Shown piece by piece: positions 22,390 to 32,687 of a stretch of 64,000 bases of DNA. Source of the stretch: Cryptomeria japonica (Eukaryota > Streptophyta > Pinopsida > Cupressales > Cupressaceae); NCBI RefSeq assembly GCF_030272615.1, contig NC_081409.1, positions 204,169,949 through 204,233,948 on the forward strand, read 5' to 3'. A program made the translations under genes and the position numbers. The notes under the pieces were generated by a model. That model saw only the letters and a list, made by a program, of their open reading frames with translations. It did not search any database and was not told the DNA's origin. The stretch's first letter is position 1. Every line of letters begins with the position of its first letter.

Positions 22390-24006
22390 CTATACCGGTT
22401 GAGGCATTGTCGGTTCAGTTATGATCATTTCCACTGCTGGTTCCCTGTCATATGATATAGAATGATTTCTATACTGCTCATCCACTTTCACATTAGCTCT
22501 CTCCATAATTCTCTGCAATCTTTTGTTATAACATATATATGCTTTGCTTTGAATTGAATAACCAAGAAATATCCCTTCATCACATCTAGGATCAAACTTT
22601 CCAATTGAATCATCTCTTTTGATATAGCATTTACTTCCAAAATTTTTGAAATATTTAACAGTAGGTGTATGTCCAAACCATAATTCATTAGGGGCCTTAC
22701 CGGTTTCACCTTTGATGTGAACTCTGTTGAATGTGTAGACTATTGTACTCATTGCTTCTCTCCAGTAGATATGAGGCAATTTGGCTTCCATCATCATAGA
22801 TCTTGCTGCATCCAAAATGGTTATGTTCTTTCTTTCCACTACTCCATTCTGCTGAGGAGTCCGAGGTGCAGATAATTGTCTTCAAATTCCATTTGTCTCA
22901 CAATAACTGTTAAATTCATGAGAAGTGAACTCACCACCATGATCTGATCTTAGACATTTGATTTTCAATCTAGTTTCTATTTCAACCTTTGCTCTAAAGA
23001 TATTGAATTTCTCAAAAGCTTCAGACTTCTCCTTAAGAAAAGTCACCCACATCATCCTAGAATAGTCATCAATAATCAACATGAAATACCTATCACCTTG
23101 AAATATTCTAGTCCTTGTTGGACCACATAAGTCAGTATGAATCAAATCAAGTACATCATTAGATTTATCATGTATGATATTAAAAGAAGTTCTAACTTGC
23201 TTTCCCAATTGATGTTCCTTACATACCGGATTATGAGGTTTCATAATCTTAGGTATATCTCTAACTGCCTTAGTTGAACTGATCTTAACAATACAATCAA
23301 AATTAACATGACACAATCTCTTATGCCATAACCAACTCTCATCAATATGAGCAATCAAACATGTCTTATTACCAGTGTTCAAGTGAAAGATATTACTTCC
23401 AGTCTGAAAACCGGTTGCAATCTCCAAACTAGTCTTGTTAATGATTTTGCATTTTCTATCTTTAAACTGAAGTTGGAAACCCTTGTCTACCAAATGACCA
23501 ACACTCAAAAGATTATGCTTTAAACCTTCTACATAATAGACATTATCAGTATTATGCTTACCATCCAGAGAAATAATACCTCTACCTCTGATCATACATG
23601 CTTTGTCATCTCCAAATCTGACTTGACCGCCATTGTATTCTTGCAGGGACAAAAAATTCCCTTTATCTCCAGTCATATGATGTGAGCATCCACTATCAAT
23701 TACCCATTCATCCTTATCTTCAACTTTTGCTGCCAAGGCCTTTTCTTCATTTATGATAGCCGGTTCCGGTTCATCTTCCTTTAAAGAATAGAACACCCAT
23801 TCCTTTCCATTGCTGGATCCATTAGCAGGGTCTTCTATTGGTTCATCTCCTGAATTATCAGTTACTCCTTCCTCATCCGCTACGTAGCATTGTTTACTTT
23901 TCTTGAATCTATATCTGTTCTGGTTAGGCTTAAATGATTTCTTAACTCTTTTCTCAAACCTTTTCATTCCTTTCAAAATATCTAGATGCAAAATGACCAA
24001 TCTCAT
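22390..24006 (-). pseudogene. Copia protease and integrase
   Basis: Two frames (22882-24006 and 22390-22839) separated by a TGA. Protease: EWVIDSGCSHHMTG, with the DSG triad coded at 23689-23697. The pre-integrase zinc site is WHKRLCHVNFDCI... then VCKEHQLGKQ, where the last Cys of the HHCC set is His. The integrase core shows HTDLCGPT (first Asp), IIDDYSRMMW (second Asp) and, after the stop, QQNGVVERKN (Glu). It would cut the polyprotein and insert cDNA. The missing zinc ligand and the internal stop indicate inactivity. It lies between gag and RT in the normal copia order. Confidence 0.95.
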
Positions 24007-24861
24007 TACATGAAAAACATTTCAAAGGTGCTTTTCCTTCATACTTACTTCCTGTCGGACCTTTAGGTACTCTTCTAGCAAATAAGGCTTCAACTTGCTC
24101 AAATTCTTCATCTTCTTTCCTCATGTCTTCCAATTCTTTTGCATATAATAATTTCCAATCACTTTTTCTAGTAGATGATGATGACGATGCATGAAAAGCA
24201 GGTTTAGACTTTACAGCTCCAGAAGATCCAAATTCTTCAATCTCAAAAGCAGATAATTTCCCAATTAGAATGTCTCTGTTAACTGAAGAGTTAGCCATTG
24301 TTCTCAACTCATTAATTGTAGTTGCCTTCATCTTGTAAGCCGGTGGAAGGGCTCTCAAGACTTTGGAAACTATTTCATCTTCACTCAAAAATCCTCCACA
24401 ACATTAAATTCCCATAACAATCTCATTTACTCTTTCCATAAACACAACAATTCTTTCATTATCTTCCATCTTCAACTTTTCATATCTTACCCGGTAACCA
24501 TCAAGTTTAGCAATTTTGACAGTAGGATCACCTTCATTCAGAGTTTTCAATTTGTCCCACATAACCTTAGCCGATGATTTATTAGAAATCCCATGATTTG
24601 CTGATCAATAAGTGCACACAAGAGGGCTTCTCTAGCTCTGCAATCATTTTTAATAATCTTGTCCAAGTCTGTAGGAGCAGGATTGCTAGATGTTAGATCA
24701 TAAGGTGTGTATCCTTTCTCAGTGATCTCCAAAATATCCTTTCCAAGACATCTAAGATGGTTTTCCATTTGAATTTTCCATATCCCATAATTTGTTCCAT
24801 CAAGCTTAGGGATTTCTCTTCTAAAAATAGTTGCTGGTGGATTAGAAGTGTTAGTTGCCAT
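23954..24861 (-). pseudogene. Copia gag
   Basis: The first frame (24547-24861) begins MATNTSNPP and has LDGTNYGIWKIQMENHLR, the usual copia Gag capsid start. After broken sequence a second frame (23954-24388) has LRALPPAYKMKATTINELR and a zinc knuckle CFSCNEIGHFASRY whose last Cys is Tyr. The start codon lies about 45 bases after the PBS. The product would form the virus-like particle and bind element RNA. It is broken by at least one frameshift near 24400-24550. Confidence 0.9.
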
Positions 24862-24905
24862 AGGATCTACCTCAAGTGGTTAAGCTTCTACAAAAGAGGA
24901 CCAAA

Positions 24906-24917
24906 GCTCTGATACCA
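24906..24917 (-). promoter_or_regulatory. Primer-binding site of the copia element
   Basis: The reverse complement reads TGGTATCAGAGC, the exact plant initiator tRNA-Met site, two bases inside the 5' LTR edge (24920). Confidence 0.97.
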
Positions 24918-24919
24918 AT

Positions 24920-26163
24920 TGTTAGGATAACCAATGAACAACTGAGAGGGGGGGGTGAATCAATTGTTAATAGATTATAACATTTAATCCACTTAATAAG
25001 CTTTAACCTGATTAAGTATCGATAAAGCAGAAACAGATACCGGTAAACAATACAACTTAAAAATTAAACAGATAATCAATACAAAGCAACCATACCACAT
25101 AACATCATGATTTGTACGTGGAAAACCCAAAAAGGGAAAAACCACGGTGGGAAGCCTAACCACAATTAGATGATACTTCTACAGAAAGTATGTGTTACAA
25201 TGAGGGGCTTGCACATGCAGGAAGGCACACTGCCTAGAGCATATTTCTCATTACAAAAGAGTCTCATTGACTATAGAGAGGCTACAACCATCTCAAGATA
25301 AATGGACAACAATCCAATAGTGTGAACTGCCAAAAATAGCATCTACCATACCTGATTACAGTCCTGGTTAAGCTCAATACCGGAGGCCTTTGACCTCTTC
25401 CTTAATCCCAATTCGATCACCTATGATCGACCAAATCTCCTTCGCATATGATATTTCATTTCAAGACCATGACTTCTTATTCCATTTTCATGCCACACAT
25501 GCCATGATCTACAATGAAATCTTACATCATTTTATACAAACCCTAAGGCCTAAACCAATTAGTTTGGCCACCTAAAAGATATTACATATATCCATATTAC
25601 AATGATATGCCATGTCGGCTTAAGACCAAAACAACAATAACAAATCCACAAATCATCCCGAAACATCCCGGTAACGTGTAGAGTACACATTATCATGATA
25701 TCGGTCCATAACCTAGATAGGCACTAGACCTATTCTGGGTCCACCATGCTAAAGCAATGTCTTCAAACAGTTGAAGCACGATCAAAGAACATATTCAGCA
25801 TCCTGAAATCCATGTAGAAACTGATTATGTATCTTGTCAAGATTCCTCAGTGAGAGCTCTACCAGTAAAGCCTTAAACTATTGCTGAAAAGGGTTTACCA
25901 GAGTGTATGATAGCATCCAATTACCAAGTCAATACCAACTGATCAAGACATTCTCCAGAAGCACGTACCACATGTAACCAATCACATTCCATAGATCCAA
26001 ACATGTTGGAAGTGTCCAACAAGTAGTCTCTTCTACTGGTAACATTAGATCTTCTACCGGTAACCAAAACCTGTCCACCGGTAACCAACCATAATAGCTA
26101 GTGTTGACATCAATGACAAAACATCAATGCAACACATAATCAATTCATCCAATAATGCCAACA
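24920..26163 (-). repeat. 5' LTR of the copia element (right copy)
   Basis: It begins TGTTAGG and ends CCAACA on the plus strand and pairs with 18009-19271. On the minus strand it begins TGTTGGCATTATTGG and ends near CACCCCCC...CTCTCAGTTGTTC, resembling both LTR ends of element A. Confidence 0.95.
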
Positions 26164-26168
26164 ATTCC
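26164..26168. repeat. Target-site duplication of the copia element, right copy
   Basis: ATTCC, identical to 18004-18008. Confidence 0.95.
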
Positions 26169-27625
26169 TTGTGCGAAATTGTTGGTTATTTGCCCAAGGA
26201 TTCTCTCTTATACAAGAGGTGTAAGTCCTTGACTACAACCTCTTTCACACTTGGTAATGAACATCTATAATAAGATCACCCATCCCTCTTGGGGGCTAAC
26301 AGTGAGTCATCCCTCATCGAGAATCCCTTTCACCTAGGAATAGGAGGAAGGATTGCATTCTTGTTCTCTCCTTTGCTTTGTTCTAGAAGATGTTATATTT
26401 TTCTAAGATAAACTCCTCTTGGAGGAAGATGTGTTTTGAACAAAGATCTCTTCTCCTCCAAGGATCTCCTTTACACTTACAACAAGATATCTCTTTTCAA
26501 CTATTTAATCCTTGCTTGAAGAGTATTCCCTCTCTTTCTTGGATTTATGAGATTTTTGCATAGCGAATATCTTGTTTGTGATGAAGGTAGGTATCCTTGT
26601 TCTACTTTCCTTAAGATATCAACATCAAACTATGTTGACATCTTAAGGGGGGGGCACCCACACTGCTCCTTTGTACTATAATTCTCTTATGCATTGTACA
26701 GTGGGACATTCTTGGAACCAGGGGGCGGCCTCTTAGAGCAAGATGTTATTACTTTTCTTGTACAATGGGACATTCTTGGAACCAAAGGGCGACCTCTTAG
26801 AGAAAGAGGTCATCACTTTTCTCTTGAACAGTAGGTCATTCTCGGAACTAGGGCTCAAACTCTTAGAGCAAGATGACGCTACTTTTCTCTTATATAGTGG
26901 GTCATTCTCAGAACCAGGGCACAAACCCTTAGAGAGAGATGACATCACTTTTCTCTTATGTGGGGTGATTATTCTCAGAACCAGAGCACAGACTCTTAGA
27001 GCAGGATATCACACCTTTCTTGATATTTGTACTATACATTCCATATAGGTTGTAGCATACTTGAGCATAGACTCCTATGAGGTGCTTCGAACCTCACTTG
27101 CACACACACGCATGAGGTTGGGTGGAACTAACGGTGTTCTCACTCTCCTCCCTTACATGGATCACCTAGATAGACTCTAGAGGCAAGATTTTCCATGTCC
27201 TTCTCTCCATGGGTCACCTATTTTTAGGGGCAAGACGTCCATGGTTTCTCTCTTCTTCGCCTTTCTTCTCATGGATCACCAAAGAGTGTATTCATGTCCT
27301 CCCTCTCTTTCCTCTCATAAACCCATAGTTTTTCTATTTATGGTTCATGGAAGATGTTAGCTTTTCTCTTTTATGCAATCACTTGTGTTTATGTAGTGGC
27401 ATGTGTCCTTGTGTTTCGATTAGTTGTTGAGACATTTGTGTGGAGGTCTCTTCAGCTAGTTGGTTTGTGGTCTTGTGTCTTGTTTGTCATGGGTCTTTTG
27501 TGTTTTGTTTTGTGTGTCTCGTTCCTTTTTGTTTTGTGTGCTCTTGCATATGTTAGCATGAGTTGAGACCCTAAGATTGGGGGCTTTTTGCTCCTCAAGA
27601 TTAGTGATGTCTTATACTCCTTGTG
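26169..27625 (+). mobile_element. Element C, right part, with possible truncated 3' LTR
   Basis: Non-coding T-rich DNA continuing from 18008. Near 27570 a PPT-like AAGATTGGGGGC is followed by TTTTTGCTCCTCAAGATTAG, which weakly matches the start of the putative 5' LTR at about 13.95 kb. At about 27626 the sequence changes abruptly to the minus-strand RT of element D, so element C (or D) is truncated here by deletion or recombination. Confidence 0.4.
26698..27025. repeat. Five tandem units of about 65 bp
   Basis: Each unit has a core such as CATTCTTGGAACCAGGG...CTCTTAGAG..AGATG...ACTTTTCTCTT. Units start near 26698, 26762, 26828, 26895 and 26960 and diverge progressively to the right. They lie in the non-coding 3' part of element C. 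Confidence 0.9.
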
Positions 27626-28609
27626 GTATTTCTTTGGATTCAATGAAATACCTTGTTGCCTGCAACGTTGTAGCACACACTCCAAATGATAAGCATGTTC
27701 TTCTCGCTTCTTGGAAAAGACGGTTAAATCATCTAGATATACAACAATAATTTTATTTCTTAAGTCACCAAAAGAAAGATCCATTGCACGTTGAAAGGTG
27801 GCACCAGCATTAATCAAACCGAAAGGCATACGGTTATAGGCAAAGGTTCCCCATGGAGTAGTGAAAGCTGTCTTATGCTGATCATCTTGTTCTACACCGA
27901 TTTGATTATATCCAGAAAAACCATCAAGCATCGACATCATCTCAGAACCAGAGACAGTTTGAAGGAGATGGTCCATTACTGGTAAGGGATAGTTGTCTTT
28001 AAGAGATGCTTGATTGAGATTGCGAAAATCAACACAAATTCTTATCTCACCATTCTTCTTTCTGATAGGCACTATGTTTGCAACCCATGTGGAATGATGG
28101 ATTGGGTAAATGATTTTAGCCTTTAACATTTTATCTACTTCCGCAAAGATCGCATCTGCTATCTTTGGATTGAATTGCCTTTGTTTTTGCCTGAATGGGG
28201 GTGAATTAGGCTTAAGAGAAATATGATGCTTAAATTTGCCATTCATAAACACTTTGAGATCATCATAACACCATGCAAATACATCAATATAGCTATTCAA
28301 CAATTCAATGATGACTTTTCTTTCTTTGTGGGCCAAGCATTTTCCAATTAAAACAATCTTGGGGTCATTTTCAAAACCAATATTTACTTTTTCTGTATCT
28401 GGAGAACTTGAGGGCTTCTTTTCATCATTCTTTACAAACTGATCATTCTTATCAAAGAGACTCTCAAGAGTGACTAATCCCTTAGGAATAGTATTTCCCT
28501 TTAGTTGCAAAATCTCTGATTCTTTATCTTCTTCTTTTACATTTTGTTGGCTTGTCAAAGAATGATTACCATCAAAGGACAAATTTGAGAAGGTTCTGGT
28601 GCCCTCCAA
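27626..28609 (-). pseudogene. Ty3/gypsy reverse transcriptase, C-terminally truncated (element D)
   Basis: The minus strand reads PFRQKQRQFNPKIADAIFAE, WVANIVPIRKKNGEIRICVD, MLDGFSGYNQIGV, TFAYNRMPFGLINAGATFQR and IIVVYLDDLTVFSK. The catalytic YLDD is present. Homology stops at ISLNPKK (about 27630), just before the thumb. Gypsy RNase H, integrase and 3' LTR are absent. A single in-frame TAA at about 28643 separates it from the gag-protease-RNase H frame, so this was one polyprotein of some 1,150 codons. The preceding IPKGLVTLESLFDKND linker is typical of a plant gypsy lineage with the extra RNase H upstream. Confidence 0.93.
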
Positions 28610-28642
28610 AAATGAGATGATATGCTTATCATCATCAAAAAC

Positions 28643-31096
28643 TTACCAATTTTGATTATTATCTGGCACACTAGGTCGGTAGATCATTTCCACTATATAC
28701 ACATCTTTTTCAAACTCGGGATGAGGAAGTAATAAGGAGGCTGAAACAACAAGAGAATCTGCCTTTGTATTTTGTTCTCTTGGGATGGCTTGTATGGAGA
28801 AAGCATCAAAACTTTTGATCTTATCCCATACTTTGTTTCGATAAGACTTGAGCCTTTTATTCTTAGTCTGGTATTGACTCCTCACCTGGTTGACAACTAA
28901 TTCAGCGTCTCCCATAACTTGTAACTTCTTGATTCCTTTTTCTTTGGCAAATTCCAAACTTAGAAGAAGAGCTTCATATTCAGCCATATTATTGGTAGTA
29001 TCAAATGCGAGCTTGTAGGCTTTAGGAAACTTTTTCCCTTGAGGAGATATCAACACAACTCCTGCTCCTGAACCAGAAGAAGATGAGCTTCCATCAAATT
29101 GCATTACCCAAAGTTTTGCAGATATGTCAGGAGCTAGAATTTCAGGAACATTCTCCTTCTTTGATGACATCATATATGTACCTGGACCAGTCTCAACATA
29201 TAATATTTCAGCTCTTGGATCATCAGATTTAAGAACTGTGTATTTGGCTTTGGGTTCTGGGTCCAATCTAACTTTCTTGTTGCCAAGAGGTATCAAGGCA
29301 TGTGACCAATCTAATTGAATTTCTCCACCCAAATCTTTACAAAAACTACGGCTTAAGAGCATACCATAGCTAGCTGGAATATCAACAACTAAAATGTTAA
29401 GTTTCAACTTCTTTTGGGGATGAGCAGCTAAAACGACTTGAGCATCCTTAATTTGTCCGACCAAAGGTACTTGCTTTGATTCCATTGAGAACACTTTACC
29501 AGTAGGTTTATTTAAACATAGGCCTAGTGCATGAGCAACTCTGGAAGGCATTACGTTATCAGATGCACCGGAATCTATAATACAATTACTCAACTTACAA
29601 CCTGCAATGTACAAGGAAATATAGAAAGGATCTGGCTTATTAGAAAAAGAAGTGGCAACAAGAGATGATTCCTTTGAAATAAACCCCTCTTGCTCATCCT
29701 CATCAAAATTCTCTCCCGATTCTTGATGTACATCTGAGTGAGGTTGCTTGAAATCCTTTTTGATACAATGCACCAATTTATCCAATTGTTGTGGATTCTT
29801 CTTAAGATACTCAAATTGAGAAATTTGCACCTTAGTCTTTTTACTATATTCAATGAAATCAAAAGAACCTTCAAAAGAGGAATCACCATGTTCAACTTCT
29901 TTTTTAGCTTTTCTTGATGATCCTAGTTCTTCTTTACTTTGTTTCCTGGAAAGAATTTGCTTAGGAACCTCATCCACCTCTTTATCTTTTGTAGCTAACT
30001 TAGCTTTCTCCCCAAGCTTCTGGCGCCAATTCTTTGTAAACACATTACATGAATGATTATTTATGTCACTATCTTTCTCGTTTTCCTCGCTAGACTCATA
30101 TTCTAAAAAGTTAACTGTAGGTGGACCAAACTGTTGATTAGTTTCATCTTCAACATATTCTTCAATCTTTTCACTGGTCTGGTTCATCTGCATAAACCTA
30201 GTCATCTCGGGACATGAGGCTCCATCATGGTCTGTTGTGAGATGAAAATCACACATTGCAGCAATTTGACGATTACTTGTAGATGGATGCTCAATCGCCA
30301 ACCTTGGCGTTGGAGTTGGTAGCTTTGGTTGCCAGTTTTGTTGATATGGAATATAATTCCTTCTAGGAATATCTTGATACAAAGGTGGTGGATTCAGTGG
30401 TAATTGCTTCTTCAACTGAAGTAAATCATTAGCTAGATTTTGAATCATTAGATTGGTAGGTGCAGGATTGGCTTGTTGAATTTTTCCTTTCTGTAATTCT
30501 TTATTCCACTTTCCAGCACTCAGTAGGTCATCTTCAACTTCAATGGCTAACCTTTGTGCTGCAGCGAGATCAGCTACTCGTCCTCTTCTTATTTGGAAAC
30601 TAATGTCAGGAGGTTGTGCATTAATGAAGAAACATTTTTGATTTTCCTCCATAGGCCTCTTATCAGCTGCTAATTTATTGACTATTTTGTTGAAACGAGC
30701 CACAAATTCTCTCATAGGTTCATGCACTTCTTTCTTCATTTGGGTTAATTGAGCAAGAAGTAAATGACCATCATCTATAGTTTTAAATCTTTCTTCAAAT
30801 TTTTGTAACAGAGTCGCCCAATTAGTAATGGAACCAGATGGTAACTGATTAAACCATTCAGCTGTGGCATCAATTAGAGTTTCAACAAAAAGTCGTACAA
30901 AAACATCATCATACTGAACTCCGAGGATTGCGCATGCAGTAAAGAAGGCACTAATATGATCTTCCGTGGTGACTTTTCCATCTCCTGAGAACTTCGAAAG
31001 ATGCCTCCTTGAACCTGTTGGCAAATCATGCAATTGATTTCCTAAAGCTAGAGGCCCTATGGCAGCACCCCATGGAACTGGTTGTGGATGAGCCAT
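28643..31096 (-). CDS. Ty3/gypsy gag-protease-archaeal-type RNase H polyprotein (element D)
   Basis: An intact 817-codon frame. Residues from about 25 to 200 are a Retrotrans_gag-type capsid (LFVETLIDATAEWFNQLPSG, EFVARFNKIVNKLA). A possible degenerate zinc site follows (MCDFHLTTDHDGASC). An aspartic protease has IIDSGASDNVMPSRVAHALG at about residue 510. An RNase H-like domain begins at about 665 with MQFDGSSSSSGSGAGVVLIS and continues NMAEYEALLLSL, VMGDAELVVNQV and REQNTKADSL, the four acidic positions of an archaeal-type RNase H. It lies upstream of the RT, not between RT and integrase. It starts about 760 bases after the PBS. The frame is open although the element is truncated, so it is relatively young or was deleted recently. 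Confidence 0.92.
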   Translation of the reverse strand: MAHPQPVPWGAAIGPLALGNQLHDLPTGSRRHLSKFSGDGKVTTEDHISAFFTACAILGVQYDDVFVRLFVETLIDATAEWFNQLPSGSITNWATLLQKFEERFKTIDDGHLLLAQLTQMKKEVHEPMREFVARFNKIVNKLAADKRPMEENQKCFFINAQPPDISFQIRRGRVADLAAAQRLAIEVEDDLLSAGKWNKELQKGKIQQANPAPTNLMIQNLANDLLQLKKQLPLNPPPLYQDIPRRNYIPYQQNWQPKLPTPTPRLAIEHPSTSNRQIAAMCDFHLTTDHDGASCPEMTRFMQMNQTSEKIEEYVEDETNQQFGPPTVNFLEYESSEENEKDSDINNHSCNVFTKNWRQKLGEKAKLATKDKEVDEVPKQILSRKQSKEELGSSRKAKKEVEHGDSSFEGSFDFIEYSKKTKVQISQFEYLKKNPQQLDKLVHCIKKDFKQPHSDVHQESGENFDEDEQEGFISKESSLVATSFSNKPDPFYISLYIAGCKLSNCIIDSGASDNVMPSRVAHALGLCLNKPTGKVFSMESKQVPLVGQIKDAQVVLAAHPQKKLKLNILVVDIPASYGMLLSRSFCKDLGGEIQLDWSHALIPLGNKKVRLDPEPKAKYTVLKSDDPRAEILYVETGPGTYMMSSKKENVPEILAPDISAKLWVMQFDGSSSSSGSGAGVVLISPQGKKFPKAYKLAFDTTNNMAEYEALLLSLEFAKEKGIKKLQVMGDAELVVNQVRSQYQTKNKRLKSYRNKVWDKIKSFDAFSIQAIPREQNTKADSLVVSASLLLPHPEFEKDVYIVEMIYRPSVPDNNQNW

Positions 31097-31856
31097 GATT
31101 AGTTGTGTAAAGTTAATAACAAGAGGAGGAAGTAAAGTTAAGGCTTGGAAAAATGAGGAATGAGCACTTGCTTTCTTTGGCGAAGAAGGTCTACTAGTAG
31201 ACTTAACTTTCTTTTTATAAGTGGTAGCAGGTGTGGAAAAATCAACCTTGTATAGTTCAGCAAAATCAGGATCAATGATACCCTTGCTTCTATCACCTCT
31301 AGTATACCTTTTGCTTGCCAGCGTGCTTGCTAATTACCTTGCTTGTACTGATCTTGCATACATCAAATATTTTGTCTTTTACACCTAGGAAGCACAAAAA
31401 TTCTCTTAATGACAATAAGTTCTTGTCTAGGATGTACTCTCCTAAGAAAGTAATAATTCAACTTCTTCCACCAACACTTGATGCACTTGTTAGTATTCTG
31501 AATCAACTTGTCATATTCTAGGTTGTCTTTGATTTGGTTGCTGATTTAATGCAATCAAGAACACACAAGGAAATCTTTCCACTATTCTTTCACGGACCAC
31601 CACTAGATTCTAAGCTTGTCTTTCTTCTTCTGCCAATATAGCACTTACTCTTTGATATTCAGCCCTACTTCTTCTATTCCTCCAAGCTAAAGTATCCAAT
31701 TGCGAAAGTATATCTTCTTGCTCTGCATGAATCCAATCAAGATTCGGGTGTAGCACAGGGAGGAGGTTCTCATGCAGAAGAACCATCTTGTTTCATGACA
31801 GGCAAGTAAAAACAATATCAAAGCGACTGTCTTCTTGTTTCAATTTCGAATCCCCA
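31097..31856. other. 5' leader of element D
   Basis: Between the PBS and the gag start codon. No convincing gene on either strand; short frames on the plus strand lack motifs. A leader of this size is common in plant gypsy elements. Confidence 0.5.
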
Positions 31857-31872
31857 GCAGAGTCGCCAAAAA
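31857..31872 (-). promoter_or_regulatory. Primer-binding site of element D
   Basis: The reverse complement reads TTTTTGGCGACTCTGCTGGG, immediately after the LTR end CCAGCA. TTTGGCGACTCTGCTGGGG is a familiar start of plant gypsy leaders. Confidence 0.75.
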
Positions 31873-31874
31873 TC

Positions 31875-32685
31875 TGCTGGTAAACGGATTTGTTGCTTTA
31901 AGAAACTTTCTTGAAAAACTCTGTTTTGCCCTGTAATTAGCAACAAAGCATTCACAACAGTTGAAGAATCACAAAGAAATGGTAATTCTTCTCTATGTTT
32001 GAGAGGGGCAGCTCCCTCGTATAATGGGGGTATTTGGATTTTTCAAAAATTTAAAGAACGATCAATAAAGAAAGATTGAATGCCATATAAGGTATGAATC
32101 TAGATTAAAATAAATTCCATATAATCAAGTTTGAGATACCACAACTTGAAATAAACTTCTTCACATTCAATGTTAAAGGGAAAGCATTAGGTAATCATCA
32201 ATTAAACATAAGAACATTGATAATAACCCATGAGAATAAGTTGAACACACATCTAAATTGATCTCTATTGCTTAATTGCTTGAATAACACTATCCAAGTC
32301 TCTTATGCAAAGCTTGTGAAAAAGTGGAATCCCCTACATTGAATAATAATGAGGTATATATAGGTGAAGTGGTAACCACCTGAGGTAACTACCCTAACCA
32401 CCTTTATAACTACTTTATAACTTCCTCAACTACTTGAAATAACTTCCTCAACTACTTGAAATAACTTCCTCAACTTTGGGAAAAATAACTACTTAGAATA
32501 ACTACCCAAAATGAGAACTTAGGATAACTACCTCATATGAAAAGAGCCAAGATTATCTTTTATTACAATACAGAAATAGAGATGAGAGAAAGGAAACTCG
32601 ATCATGAGAGTTATTTACAAAGAAAGACAAAAACATGATGCAAGTAACACAACAAAAATGAAGACTATACAAAATGCAACTCTGC
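31875..32685 (-). repeat. 5' LTR of element D
   Basis: The inner edge TGCTGG (CCAGCA on the minus strand) at 31875 adjoins the PBS. A minus-strand TATA box, CTATATATAC, lies near 32355, giving a U3 of about 300 bp. Repeated GAAATAACTTCCTCAACTACTT words lie near 32420-32475 in U3. The outer edge is approximate: the next feature's stop codon is at 32688, but no TG start or target duplication could be fixed. Confidence 0.7.
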
Positions 32686-32687
32686 AC

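Larger units (their letters stand above)
18009..26163 (-). mobile_element. Ty1/copia element with full LTR pair, interrupted by a solo LTR
   Basis: The element runs on the minus strand: 5' LTR 24920-26163, PBS 24906-24917, gag, protease, integrase, RT and RNase H remnants, purine tracts, then 3' LTR 18009-19271. The target duplication ATTCC flanks it. Pol is dead: stops, frameshifts, a deleted RT core and a 1.8-kb solo LTR inside RT. Its LTR ends and 3' region match element A, making this family the likely autonomous partner of A and B. Confidence 0.95.
27626..32685 (-). mobile_element. Element D: Ty3/gypsy (Tat-like) element, 3' half missing
   Basis: The 5' LTR (31875 to about 32685), PBS, gag, protease, RNase H and RT are present on the minus strand. 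Everything after the RT palm is missing. The extra RNase H of archaeal type is the hallmark of the Tat branch of plant gypsy elements. Confidence 0.85.

Noticed and set aside
27354-27566. Hydrophobic, Val/Leu-rich frame resembling a small membrane protein
   Set aside because: It comes from T/G-rich non-coding DNA of element C, with no start context, homology or conserved neighbour.
29124-30056. Plus-strand and alternative minus-strand frames inside the element D polyprotein
   Set aside because: They overlap an intact 817-codon frame with clear gag, protease and RNase H motifs.
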